The notes under the pieces are model-generated. The model was not told the DNA's origin, ran no database searches, and saw only the letters and a program-made list of their open reading frames with translations. Positions 1-8,527 of a stretch of 64,000 nt of DNA are shown piece by piece (positions within the stretch are counted from its first letter, which is position 1; every line of letters starts with the position of its first letter). Position numbers and translations under genes: made by a program. The stretch is from Cyclobacteriaceae bacterium (GTDB taxonomy: Bacteria > Bacteroidota > Bacteroidia > Cytophagales > Cyclobacteriaceae): NCBI GenBank assembly GCA_025055435.1, contig JANWWN010000008.1:1-64000 (forward strand). Reading direction: 5' to 3'.

Positions 1-647
1 TTGTCTTCAAAAAAAAGATAATGGGCCCGAAGCGGAAGTACCAGATGTGAGGTGTGGTAGGAGATAATTTTAAATTTTGATCGTTTAATCCGGCGCAGCA
101 GGTTTGGCAGCAACAGGTAATTAACATAGGGTTGTCCTTCAGTGTAAGGTTTTCCGATTGCTTTCCGGTAAATACACCACAGGCCGAAAAAATTAAAGTA
201 GTTCGGACAGGTAAGGTAGAGAATGCCTCCCGGCTTCAATACGCGATAAAGTTCATGAAGTGCCTTTTGAGGTTGAGGAACATGCTCAATGGTTTCGCAG
301 GAAATAATCCTGTCAAACGTATTGTCGGCAAACGACAGCGCCTGTATATCTTCTTTTTGCCAGAAAATATTTTTGTGATGAGGAAACCGCTTTTTTGCAA
401 TTTCAAGTGCCTGAGCAGAGTAATCACAGGCGTAAATTTTCTCCGGTGGCTGAGGTAAGCCGGCTATGTAAGCGGAAAGGCCGCCACGCCCGCATCCTAT
501 TTCAAGGAGCAACATGCCTCCGGGATTATCGCGGTTGATTTGTTTTTTTATAAACCGGTGCCAGGCCGAATCGGTGTCTTCATCCGAAGCATATTGATCA
601 TGCCACCGATCATAGGCTATATCATTACTTTTAATTTCCATCTCCAT
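1..647 (-). CDS. class I SAM-dependent methyltransferase, C-terminus beyond window
   Basis: Open reading frame with no stop before base 1, so the 3' end is missing; about 215 codons are visible. The Rossmann SAM-binding motif I is seen near residues 48-56 (LEIGCGRGG), followed by the acidic loop YACDYS, a motif around FDRIISCETIEHV and the post-motif LHELYRVLKPGG, all typical of class I methyltransferases (Methyltransf_11/25 type). The substrate is unknown. ATG at 647 or 641 are both possible. The start overlaps the end of the small gene 631-810, so the two are probably one transcript. A glycosyltransferase is divergent next door, so a glycan or lipid substrate is a guess. Confidence 0.85.
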   Translation of the reverse strand, partial: MEMEIKSNDIAYDRWHDQYASDEDTDSAWHRFIKKQINRDNPGGMLLLEIGCGRGGLSAYIAGLPQPPEKIYACDYSAQALEIAKKRFPHHKNIFWQKEDIQALSFADNTFDRIISCETIEHVPQPQKALHELYRVLKPGGILYLTCPNYFNFFGLWCIYRKAIGKPYTEGQPYVNYLLLPNLLRRIKRSKFKIISYHTSHLVLPLRAHYLFFED

Positions 648-810
648 CAATGATCACGCGTTTAAAATGACTCGGATCCACACTTCCCAGTCCTTCAGTA
701 ACTGTTTTCTTTCGGCTATGCCTTAAGCGATAAATTTGTGCACGGATAAAATCGGAAACCATGGTTTTAAAGAACCGTTTTTGCCGTGAGGCGTAAATAT
801 GTTCGAACAT
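631..810 (-). CDS. small basic protein, 59 aa, unknown function
   Basis: Unrecognised 59-residue protein, rich in Arg and Lys (RLRHSRKK near residues 33-40), with no signal peptide or membrane segment. An in-frame ATG at 828 exists, but the ATG at 810 is preferred because a TACATTTG box ends only 4 bases upstream. Its 3' end overlaps the methyltransferase start by 17 bases, which suggests translational coupling. The promoter fit and the overlap are the reasons for calling it real. A frameshifted N-terminal extension of the methyltransferase is an alternative I could not confirm. Confidence 0.55.
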   Translation of the reverse strand: MFEHIYASRQKRFFKTMVSDFIRAQIYRLRHSRKKTVTEGLGSVDPSHFKRVIIDGDGN

Positions 811-814
811 TGTA

Positions 815-844
815 CAAATGTAATTCACATCTTACGATTAGCAA
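815..844 (-). promoter_or_regulatory. Bacteroidota-type promoter for the 59-aa gene and methyltransferase
   Basis: On the minus strand TTG (844-842), a 19-base spacer and TACATTTG (822-815) match the -33 TTTG / -7 TAnnTTTG pattern known for the Bacteroidota primary sigma factor. The ATG at 810 is 4 bases downstream, implying a leaderless or nearly leaderless mRNA. Confidence 0.6.
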
Positions 845-1026
845 GGCAGATAAATAACTGAACTTGCGGACAAAGTGCGCAATCCGTTGTTTCTAATAAC
901 TTTGCGCTTCAAAACGAAAATAAACTTTGAAAAAATCTTTAGTAACCTGCCGCTCTAAGTTCGTGGTTGTTTTCAATAAAAAAGGCTTGTTGAGCATCTC
1001 GTTTTCAATTTGTCAATCCTCCCGTC

Positions 1027-2118
1027 ATGTTGTCGCACAAAAACCTTAAGGTGGTTTTTCTTTCTCCCTATCCGGCCGATACGGCTCCGGGACAACGGTT
1101 TCGATACGAGCAGTACCTTGACCTTCTGCAAAAAAAAGGTTACACCATAAGGTATTACTCTTTTCTTACTCACAACCATTACCGTCATTTTTATGATGCA
1201 TCCGCTCCATATAAGCTCCTGGTCTTGCTCATCGGTTTTCTACGTACCATTATTCATTTTGTACAGTGCCTGAAGGCTGATTTTGTATTTATCTACCGCG
1301 AAGTTACACTGGGCGGTCCTCCTGTTTTTGAATTTTTATTAGCCAAAGTATTGCGTAAAAAAATCATTTATGATTTTGATGATGCCATCTGGCTTACCGA
1401 CAACCTACACGAAAGCCGGCCGGAGCGCTGGCTGCGGTGGCGTTCGAAAGTAAAATCCATTTGCCGTTGGAGTTACCGTGTAAGCTGCGGTAACGCTTAT
1501 CTGGCTGCTTATGCCCGGCAGTTCAATGGTTCTGTTATCGTAAATCCAACCACCATTGACACGATAAATCTCCACAACCCGGAGTTAGTAAAGACGAATA
1601 GAAATAATGAAAAGATTGTGATTGGCTGGACAGGCTCACACTCTACCCTGAAATATCTGGATTTGCTGGTTCCGGTTTTTCAGGAACTGGAAAAAGAGTT
1701 TCCGCAACTGCATTTTCTGGTTATCGCCAACCGCAACCCCGGCCTGCCTTTACAACGCTGCAGCTTTGTACCCTGGAATAAGAAAACTGAGGCAGAGGAC
1801 CTGGCCCGAATGGATATTGGTGTTATGCCCCTGCCCGATGACGAATGGACACGCGGCAAGTGCGGATTTAAGGCATTGCAATACATGGCCATGGAAATAC
1901 CTTGTGTGGCCTCTCCCGTTGGTGTAAACACCGAAATAATTCAGCACGGTAAAAACGGCTTTCTTGCTTCCACTGCCGATGAGTGGAAAGCCTGTTTAAA
2001 AGCCCTGATTACCGATGCGTTGCTTCGGAAAAAAATCGGAAAGGCAGGCAGGGAACAGGTTATTCAGCGCTACTCGGTCGAATCCAACACTGCTTTATTT
2101 CTTTCTTTGTTTGCGTAG
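1027..2118 (+). CDS. glycosyltransferase, GT-B fold, family 4-like
   Basis: 363 residues, the usual size for a GT4 enzyme. The N-terminal Rossmann half begins at KVVFLSPYPAD. IIYDFDDAIW (residues 113-122) is a signature common in this subgroup. The C-terminal half starts at IGWTGSHST (199-207) and carries GKCGFKALQYMA (277-288), the nucleotide-sugar binding region where the classical EX7E motif would sit. It probably adds a sugar from a nucleotide-sugar donor during surface glycan synthesis; donor and acceptor are unknown. A TAACTTTG box lies at 897-904, but no good -33 element accompanies it. The 3' end overlaps the convergent membrane-protein gene by 49 bases. Confidence 0.85.
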   Translation: MLSHKNLKVVFLSPYPADTAPGQRFRYEQYLDLLQKKGYTIRYYSFLTHNHYRHFYDASAPYKLLVLLIGFLRTIIHFVQCLKADFVFIYREVTLGGPPVFEFLLAKVLRKKIIYDFDDAIWLTDNLHESRPERWLRWRSKVKSICRWSYRVSCGNAYLAAYARQFNGSVIVNPTTIDTINLHNPELVKTNRNNEKIVIGWTGSHSTLKYLDLLVPVFQELEKEFPQLHFLVIANRNPGLPLQRCSFVPWNKKTEAEDLARMDIGVMPLPDDEWTRGKCGFKALQYMAMEIPCVASPVGVNTEIIQHGKNGFLASTADEWKACLKALITDALLRKKIGKAGREQVIQRYSVESNTALFLSLFA

Positions 2119-3401
2119 TGGTAAATATGAATGAGAGCCAGTAAGTAAAAAGGTATTAAAGGTATTTTATAACGGGCCAGTGTTCCGAAGTTGAACGTGC
2201 TTACCCCCACGGCAAAAGCAAACGTAATACTGAACACCAGGCAGAACAGCACAGTCGGGTTTTTCAGGGCCCGGAAAAAATTTATACCACATTTAAAAAT
2301 CATCCCCAGCGTAAGGATGAACAAAGCAAAGCTCTCTAAAGCTGACAAGAGCATAAGCGGATTCCTTACTTCCCATAGGTAAGGACGAAAAAGACTGACA
2401 TTTACGGCCTGTGGGAATTTGCTGATCAGGTTACCAAATGTTCCGTCCAGTTCGCCGAGGGTATAGGTGCTACCCGCATCTTTTCCGGTATAAAAACCAA
2501 TATCGTATGCTGTTATCTGAGCCGTAATAGCTATTCTGTCGAGGGAGTAGCGCGGATCATCTTTACCAATCAACACCACCGCATAATAACCCGAAACAAG
2601 AAGTCCTGCACTGATTACAGGTACCAACATGATTTTCAACACAGCCGAACGGATCATCGCCAGCCGGCTGGCATACATCCAGAGCAACAATGCGGGCAAG
2701 TAACACAACAGAATATAAATTTTAACCGAGTAAATTATCCATGCAGAAAAAAGAAGCAATACAATTTTTCCTAACCTGACTTTTTTTTCTATAAGCACCG
2801 TGTAGGCCGCATGGGTAAGCAGGCCGAGCGCACCCAGTGTGAGCGTATCTTTTAAAATACCCGACCCCCAGAAAATTACCGATGGGATAAACAAAATGGC
2901 CAGGGCCAGCCAGCCATGCGCCTGTGGCATTGTCCGGTAAAAGGTTAAATACATCAGCCAGCAACCGAAAAAACTAAACCACGAAAACAAAACAGCCGTG
3001 GCGCTATAGGTAGAAAAAGTGAATAAATCGAGTATCGCTGCCGTGCGAACCACGAAAAACGATGACGGGTCGGTATAAAAAGGTATTCGCGAGGCATATT
3101 GTGCAGCTCCGGGAATATATTCTCCGGATGACCACAATAACCGCCAGCCTGTTTCGGGCGATTTGGTGAACGCCTCCCAGATTACGCGGCTGCCGTGGGT
3201 ATGAAAATTAAATGTATCTCCTCCATCGTAATAATACTGATACAACAAACCCAATGCTATCGCACCTGCTATTTTTAAACCGAGTGCAGGAAAATAATAT
3301 CGAAAGGTTACTTCATCTGTTAATCGTCTCCGAAACAAATAGGACACGGCATAAACCATGATGATTACAAGAGGTGTAACAACCAGGTCGCGGATGTCCA
3401 T
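2070..3401 (-). CDS. multi-pass membrane protein, probable glycan-related
   Basis: 443 residues with roughly ten hydrophobic segments, starting with VVTPLVIIMVYAVSYLF and ending in a short cytoplasmic tail. A conserved-looking DGGDTFNFHTHG loop follows the second segment, and FIPSVIFWGSGILKDTL lies mid-protein. The layout resembles polysaccharide polymerase or GT-C-like membrane proteins, but I do not recognise the family, so the function is open. Its last 16 codons overlap the end of the glycosyltransferase on the other strand. Confidence 0.75.
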   Translation of the reverse strand: MDIRDLVVTPLVIIMVYAVSYLFRRRLTDEVTFRYYFPALGLKIAGAIALGLLYQYYYDGGDTFNFHTHGSRVIWEAFTKSPETGWRLLWSSGEYIPGAAQYASRIPFYTDPSSFFVVRTAAILDLFTFSTYSATAVLFSWFSFFGCWLMYLTFYRTMPQAHGWLALAILFIPSVIFWGSGILKDTLTLGALGLLTHAAYTVLIEKKVRLGKIVLLLFSAWIIYSVKIYILLCYLPALLLWMYASRLAMIRSAVLKIMLVPVISAGLLVSGYYAVVLIGKDDPRYSLDRIAITAQITAYDIGFYTGKDAGSTYTLGELDGTFGNLISKFPQAVNVSLFRPYLWEVRNPLMLLSALESFALFILTLGMIFKCGINFFRALKNPTVLFCLVFSITFAFAVGVSTFNFGTLARYKIPLIPFYLLALIHIYHYANKERNKAVLDSTE

Positions 3402-3460
3402 GTAAAAATTCTTTTCAGTAAAGGTAAATGCTTTGCAGAAATATTCTTGTTAATAAAAAA

Positions 3461-3660
3461 TCAGTCCAGGGTTGATTAGTCCATGGTTGATCGGTTTGTC
3501 AGTCCATGGTTGATTGGTCCATGGTTGATCGGTTGATTGGTCCATGCATGCTCAGACTATTAAACTATGGACTGTTAAACTATGGACTGTTAAACTATGG
3601 ACTATTAAACTATGGTCAATTAAACTATGGTCAGTTAAACCATGGACTATCCAACCATGA
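3461..3660. repeat. two-armed 15-bp minisatellite with inverted halves
   Basis: The left arm (about 3461-3545) repeats a unit close to TCCATGGTTGATTGG. The right arm (about 3553-3660) repeats TTAAACTATGGACTG about seven times. The right-arm unit is an imperfect reverse complement of the left-arm unit, so the region can fold into a long hairpin or cruciform about the short centre at 3546-3552. It fills most of the gap between two minus-strand genes and ends just before the stop codon of the TPR gene at 3666. There are no unique spacers between units, so it is not CRISPR. Confidence 0.85.
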
Positions 3661-3665
3661 ACCAT

Positions 3666-4889
3666 TCAATCTTTCTTATCCAGGTTTTTTAATCTTCGTT
3701 TGGCTTCTTTGAAGGCTTCGTCTTTGCGGCCGGCTTTTTTGCGCACCTGGGTAAAGTATTTTTTTGCTTCGGTTTTGTTGCCCTGATATTCGGCAATTTC
3801 GCCCAGCGCTATCAGCGAATAAAGATAGTATCCCGAATCCTCCATGTCCAGTTTTTCGGCATAGTCCACACACAGTTGATAATATTTGCGTGCTTCATCC
3901 AGTTGTCTGCGCGATTCATAAATCTGACCTAAAAAAAATGCAGCGTATCTTCCGGTATTTATTTCATAGCCGGTCATGCCGCTGTCAATCCGCGCAAGAA
4001 TTTGTTTTGAAACTATTTCGGCCAGGGCAAATCTTCCAGTTGCATACAACATGCGGGCATAGTACCGGTGAAAAAACGGGTTGTCCGGATAAGTCTGATA
4101 GAGGTATTCGCTGATCTGAAATGCTCTAAGGTTATCATTTTCATAGTTATTCAAAATACGCATAAGCCATACCATGGCTTCGGTGCGGGTATAGAATGCG
4201 TTATACGATACTTCTTTTAATTGCTGAAGGCCGAGTTTTTTGTCGCCTTTTGGAAAAAACCACAGTAATGGTTTTAAGGCCGGATAATTTTCAGGAACCC
4301 AAACTGAAAAGTAATTGTATAACGCATCACCAAACAGCAGCTCGGGACTTAAATGCTGGCTTTGCTTACAAACTTCCAGGTAGTCCAGCGCATTTTTTCC
4401 GGCAACAGCGGCCTTGCGCCATTGCTTTCGGTACTCATCGGAATAGAGGCGCCCTTTAAATCCGTAGGCTGCCGCCAGAAAAAACGCAGCCTCTACTTTA
4501 TGTTGCGGATATTTTTTGTACAGGTTCTCCGCTACCATAATGGTGCTATCCATGTAAGCCAGAAAAATCTCGTCATACTGTTCATTTTTTGTATTGGGCA
4601 TAATCTTCCACCACTCAATCAAACCCATCAGAAAATACGGCATCGGATGCCAGCGGTATTTATACCGAAGGTAACGAAACTGATTTTCGGCCTTGTCGAA
4701 CTTAAAGTTATACAGATCATTTAAAGCTTGTGTACATTCCAGCTGAATGGCCAAGTCGGATAATAAAATGATGGTTGTATCTTTTTTCTGAAGCATTTGT
4801 GCCCGTAGAGACGGGCTGACGACAGATATCAGCACGACAAGCCATGGGATAAAAAACTGCAGCCCTATTTTACCTTTACCTTCCACCAT
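3666..4889 (-). CDS. exported TPR-repeat protein
   Basis: 407 residues from the ATG at 4889. That start puts a clean signal peptide at the N-terminus (GLQFFIPWLVVLISVVSPSLRAQ, cleavage after RAQ). The longer in-frame start at 4931 would bury the signal. The rest is helical with TPR-like pairs (LYNFKFDKAENQFRYLRYKY, then FALAEIVSKQ, LDEARKYYQLCVDYAEK and NKTEAKKYFTQVRKK). TPRs mediate protein-protein contacts in the periplasm; no enzymatic motif is seen. The start codon shares bases with the divergent gene at 4888. Confidence 0.75.
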   Translation of the reverse strand: MVEGKGKIGLQFFIPWLVVLISVVSPSLRAQMLQKKDTTIILLSDLAIQLECTQALNDLYNFKFDKAENQFRYLRYKYRWHPMPYFLMGLIEWWKIMPNTKNEQYDEIFLAYMDSTIMVAENLYKKYPQHKVEAAFFLAAAYGFKGRLYSDEYRKQWRKAAVAGKNALDYLEVCKQSQHLSPELLFGDALYNYFSVWVPENYPALKPLLWFFPKGDKKLGLQQLKEVSYNAFYTRTEAMVWLMRILNNYENDNLRAFQISEYLYQTYPDNPFFHRYYARMLYATGRFALAEIVSKQILARIDSGMTGYEINTGRYAAFFLGQIYESRRQLDEARKYYQLCVDYAEKLDMEDSGYYLYSLIALGEIAEYQGNKTEAKKYFTQVRKKAGRKDEAFKEAKRRLKNLDKKD

Positions 4890-5520
4890 GAAGTTGAACC
4901 ACGAAACTAACGCATTATTTACGGCCGACAAGCGCCTTTTGTTCCTGCTGCTGTGCCTTTGTTCCTTTGTTTTGTTGTTCGCAAGGCAGTCTTTTATTGA
5001 AAGTCAGACGGCCGCATTTGAATTTTTACAGGACCGGCCGGAGGGTTTTGTCTTACGTTTGGTTCAGGGCCTGCAATGGCTGGGCGTACCGATAATTTAC
5101 CTGTGGAAGCTCACCGTTATTGCCTTTCTGCTGTGGGTAGGATGTTTTACGTTTGGCTACCGGGTGACTTACAGCCAATGCTGGTCGGTGGCGCTGGGAG
5201 CTGAATTTGTTTTTCTGATACCGGATTTAATTAAGGTGCTTTGGTTTTTCTTTTTCGTACCCGATCCCGGTTATGCCGAAATCGGCTCGTTCTATCCGTT
5301 GTCGTTGTTATCTTTTTTCGATTACCATGAAATAGACCGCAAGTGGGCCTACCCGCTGCGTGCGCTCAATGCATTTGAAATTTTTTACTGGTTTATTCTT
5401 ACCAAGGGTTTGCGACTCTACACCCGACAGTCATTATCTGCAACGTGGCGCGTTACAGCTTTTTTCTACGTTTCCATATTTCTGGCATGGCTCGCGTTTT
5501 ATGTAGTCGTCTATAAATAA
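4888..5520 (+). CDS. integral membrane protein, unknown family
   Basis: 210 residues with about five hydrophobic segments (RLLFLLLCLCSFVLLFA, VIAFLLWVGCFTFGY, FVFLIPDLIKVLWFFFF, FEIFYWFILT and FFYVSIFLAWLAFYVVV). The layout resembles Yip1-like small membrane proteins, but I do not recognise the family. The only start available is the ATG at 4888, which overlaps the start codon of the divergent TPR gene within one CATG. TACCTTTA at 4871-4878 is one mismatch from a TAnnTTTG box. Confidence 0.7.
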   Translation: MKLNHETNALFTADKRLLFLLLCLCSFVLLFARQSFIESQTAAFEFLQDRPEGFVLRLVQGLQWLGVPIIYLWKLTVIAFLLWVGCFTFGYRVTYSQCWSVALGAEFVFLIPDLIKVLWFFFFVPDPGYAEIGSFYPLSLLSFFDYHEIDRKWAYPLRALNAFEIFYWFILTKGLRLYTRQSLSATWRVTAFFYVSIFLAWLAFYVVVYK

Positions 5521-5578
5521 CTGCCCCGGGTGTATCGGCTTTATTGCGTATTTTCGCCCCTTTGTCGGACGAACAGCT

Positions 5579-8527
5579 ATGAATTTTCAGAAGATCAACA
5601 ACATCACCGGATGGGTCATTTTCACCATAGCACTTGCTGCTTACTGGACTACCATGGAAGAAACCGCAAGCTATTGGGACTGCGGAGAGTTTATTGCGGT
5701 TTCCTATAAACTACAGGTACCTCATCCGCCGGGTGCACCGTTATTCCTGTTGCTGGGCCGCATCTTTTCATTCCTTTCACTTGGCGATGTTACCCGTGTT
5801 GCCTACTGGATTAACTTTCTTAGCGTGCTGGCGGGTGCCTTTGCCTCGCTGTTTACCTTTTGGTCCATCACCCTGTTCGGCCGTAAGCTGCTTCAGCTTA
5901 AAGACCACGAATTACCCGCCGATAAAATTTGGTTACTGATGGGAGCAGGTGCGGTAGGTGCTCTGGCCATGACCTTTGCCGATTCCATCTGGTTCTCCGC
6001 TGTCGAAGCCGAGGTGTATTCCATGTCCATGTTTTTCACGGCTTTTGTGGTATGGGCCATGTTAAAATGGGATGCCATGGAAGATGAAGCCCAGGCCAAC
6101 CGCTGGATTTTACTGATATCCTATGCCATGGGTTTATCCATCGGGGTACACCTGCTGAACCTGGTTACATTGCCTGCACTCGGTTTAATTTTTTATTTCA
6201 AAAAATATCAGCCCACCCGTTGGGGTATTATTGCCACACTGGCCATCAGCGGTTTGCTCATCATTTTTATAAACGACTTCATCATCCCCGGCCTTCCCGG
6301 CCTTGCCGGAAGCTTTGAAGTGTATTTTGTTAATTCACTCGGACTGCCTTTTGGCTCCGGTGCTTTATTTTTCAGTTTGCTCATCATTGCCGCGCTGGTT
6401 TATGGTATCGTGTACAGTCAGCGTAAAGGAAAAGCCATACTCAACACCTTTTTACTGTCAACAACCTTTATACTTATCGGCTACACCTCGTATGCCATTA
6501 TTGTTATCCGCAGCAACTACAATCCGCCTATTGATGAGAACGATCCGAGTGATGTAATGAGTTTTGTAAGCTACCTGAAGCGCGAACAATACGGAAGCCG
6601 GCCGTTATTGTATGGCCCCTACTTCACGGCCGAAATTGTTGACGTGAAAGAAGGAGCGCCTATTTATAAAAAGGGAAAAGACCGCTATGAAATAGTTGAC
6701 CGTAAACGCGATTACGTGTACGACCCCAAGCAGATGACCATCTTGCCGCGCATTTACAGCAACATGGAAAACCACGCCTCCATTTACCGCAGCAAGCTCG
6801 GCCTGCGCGAAGGTGAGAAACCTACTTTTGCCGACAACCTGAAGTTTATGTTTAATCATCAGATCGCCTGGATGTACATACGCTATTTTATGTGGAATTT
6901 TGCCGGGCGTGAAGGCGATGAAATTGGCGATGACTGGCTCGGACCTACTCAATGGTTTGAAAAAGTTCCCTACCTGATTTCGTACAACAAGGCCCGCAAC
7001 AACTTCTTCATGATTCCCTTCGTGCTGGGCTTTTTCGGTTTGTATTATCAGATGATTAAAGACCCGAAGAATGCTGCCGTGGTAGGATTACTGTTTATCC
7101 TCACAGGGGTTGCGCTTGTTATTTATTTGAACTCACCGCCTACCGAGCCGCGCGAACGCGACTACATCTATGCCGGCTCATACTATGCATTTGCTTTCTG
7201 GATTGGTTTGGCGGTTATCGGCATTGCAGCCAGCATTGAAAAATTCATCCGCAACGGCAAAGTAGCCGCAATTGTTGCCACACTTATTGGTCTTTCAGCA
7301 CCCGGGATTATGGCTGCCGAAGGATGGGATGACCACAACCGTTCCGACCGCTGGTTTTCCGTTGACTCAGCCGTAAACTACCTGGAATCGTGTGCTCCGA
7401 ATGCCATTTTGTTTACCGGAGGCGATAACGACACATTCCCGTTGTGGTATGCGCAGGAAGTGGAAGGCATTCGCACCGACATGCGCGTGGTGGTGCTGAG
7501 CTACTACAACACCGATTGGTACATTGAGCAAAGCATGCGTAAACACTATGCATCCGAACCCTTTCCCTACACGCTTACCGCTGAACACTACCGTCAGGGT
7601 GGACCCAACGAAGCACTGGTTTATTTCGATGCAGGCATCAGGAGCATTGACCTGGCTCAGTACATCGACCTGTTGAAGAAGAAAAGCCCCAGCCTGCTGC
7701 ACCCGTACTACCCCAATACTAACATGGTGCCCGCTAAAGAACTGGTGCTAAAGGTGGATACCGCGGGGGTAAAGGCCATGGGCATCATACCTAAAGAATT
7801 TGAAAAATATCTTGTACCCGAAATGAGACTGCGCCTGCGCAAAAACTCATTGATGAAACAGGATCTTGCCCTGCTCGACCTGATGCTCACCAACAAATGG
7901 GAACGCCCCCTGTACGTAAACAACACTTCACTCGAACAATTTAATATCGACCTGAAGCCTTTTGTGGTGAGCGAAGGTAACGCCTTCCGTATTCTGCCTA
8001 TTCAAAACCCTTCACCGGAAACCCGCTTTGTAAACACCGAAATTGCTTACAACAATATCATGAATAAATTCCGGTTCCGCGGATTGGATAATGCCCGGGT
8101 TTTCTATAGTGTGGATTACCGGAACTTCGTGCAAAATCATCGCAGCACCTTTAATGATGTAGCCGAGGCCCTGTTGTTGAAAGGAGATACGGCACGTGCC
8201 CGCGAAGTGCTGCTACGCAGCATTGAAGTGATGCCCGACAAAAGTATCCCTTATGATTTTACCCAAGCCCTTGGCCTGCAGTACTGGTTTGAAGTGGGCG
8301 AAAAAGAAAAAGGAATTGAAATTGCCCGGATACTGGGCGACCGCACCGAAGAAATGGCCAACTACATGATTAGTAAAGGTTTAATTAACCGCGACCTGTA
8401 CAACCACATTGCCGTGCTGGGCACCATTCAAAATGTGTTGTATGAATATGGCGAAGATGAACTGGCCCAGCGTTACGAGCAGGCCTATCAGAAACTTTCG
8501 GAGCAGGTACCTGTGCGTTTTCGCTAA
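5579..8527 (+). CDS. DUF2723 membrane protein, GT-C mannosyltransferase-like
   Basis: 982 residues. The N-terminal half has about 12 membrane segments and the DUF2723 signature: an acidic motif in the first loop (ASYWDCGEF, residues 30-38) followed by HPPGAPLF (49-56). This matches the GT-C layout, where an Asp in loop 1 is catalytic; the human relative TMEM260 is a protein O-mannosyltransferase. The soluble C-terminal half has GGDNDTFPLWY and a TPR-like stretch (LKGDTARAREVLLRS). In Bacteroidota it may glycosylate exported proteins from a lipid-linked sugar, which is inference. The stop codon overlaps the stop of the convergent methyltransferase. Confidence 0.85.
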   Translation: MNFQKINNITGWVIFTIALAAYWTTMEETASYWDCGEFIAVSYKLQVPHPPGAPLFLLLGRIFSFLSLGDVTRVAYWINFLSVLAGAFASLFTFWSITLFGRKLLQLKDHELPADKIWLLMGAGAVGALAMTFADSIWFSAVEAEVYSMSMFFTAFVVWAMLKWDAMEDEAQANRWILLISYAMGLSIGVHLLNLVTLPALGLIFYFKKYQPTRWGIIATLAISGLLIIFINDFIIPGLPGLAGSFEVYFVNSLGLPFGSGALFFSLLIIAALVYGIVYSQRKGKAILNTFLLSTTFILIGYTSYAIIVIRSNYNPPIDENDPSDVMSFVSYLKREQYGSRPLLYGPYFTAEIVDVKEGAPIYKKGKDRYEIVDRKRDYVYDPKQMTILPRIYSNMENHASIYRSKLGLREGEKPTFADNLKFMFNHQIAWMYIRYFMWNFAGREGDEIGDDWLGPTQWFEKVPYLISYNKARNNFFMIPFVLGFFGLYYQMIKDPKNAAVVGLLFILTGVALVIYLNSPPTEPRERDYIYAGSYYAFAFWIGLAVIGIAASIEKFIRNGKVAAIVATLIGLSAPGIMAAEGWDDHNRSDRWFSVDSAVNYLESCAPNAILFTGGDNDTFPLWYAQEVEGIRTDMRVVVLSYYNTDWYIEQSMRKHYASEPFPYTLTAEHYRQGGPNEALVYFDAGIRSIDLAQYIDLLKKKSPSLLHPYYPNTNMVPAKELVLKVDTAGVKAMGIIPKEFEKYLVPEMRLRLRKNSLMKQDLALLDLMLTNKWERPLYVNNTSLEQFNIDLKPFVVSEGNAFRILPIQNPSPETRFVNTEIAYNNIMNKFRFRGLDNARVFYSVDYRNFVQNHRSTFNDVAEALLLKGDTARAREVLLRSIEVMPDKSIPYDFTQALGLQYWFEVGEKEKGIEIARILGDRTEEMANYMISKGLINRDLYNHIAVLGTIQNVLYEYGEDELAQRYEQAYQKLSEQVPVRFR

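Noticed and set aside
3461-3660. CRISPR-like array from the regular 15-bp units
   Set aside because: Units abut with no unique spacers, are too short, change orientation halfway, and no cas gene is near.
3506-3712. Open frame across the repeat giving LLNYGLLNYG-type repeats
   Set aside because: It comes only from the 15-bp periodicity; it has no promoter and runs into the end of the TPR gene on the other strand.
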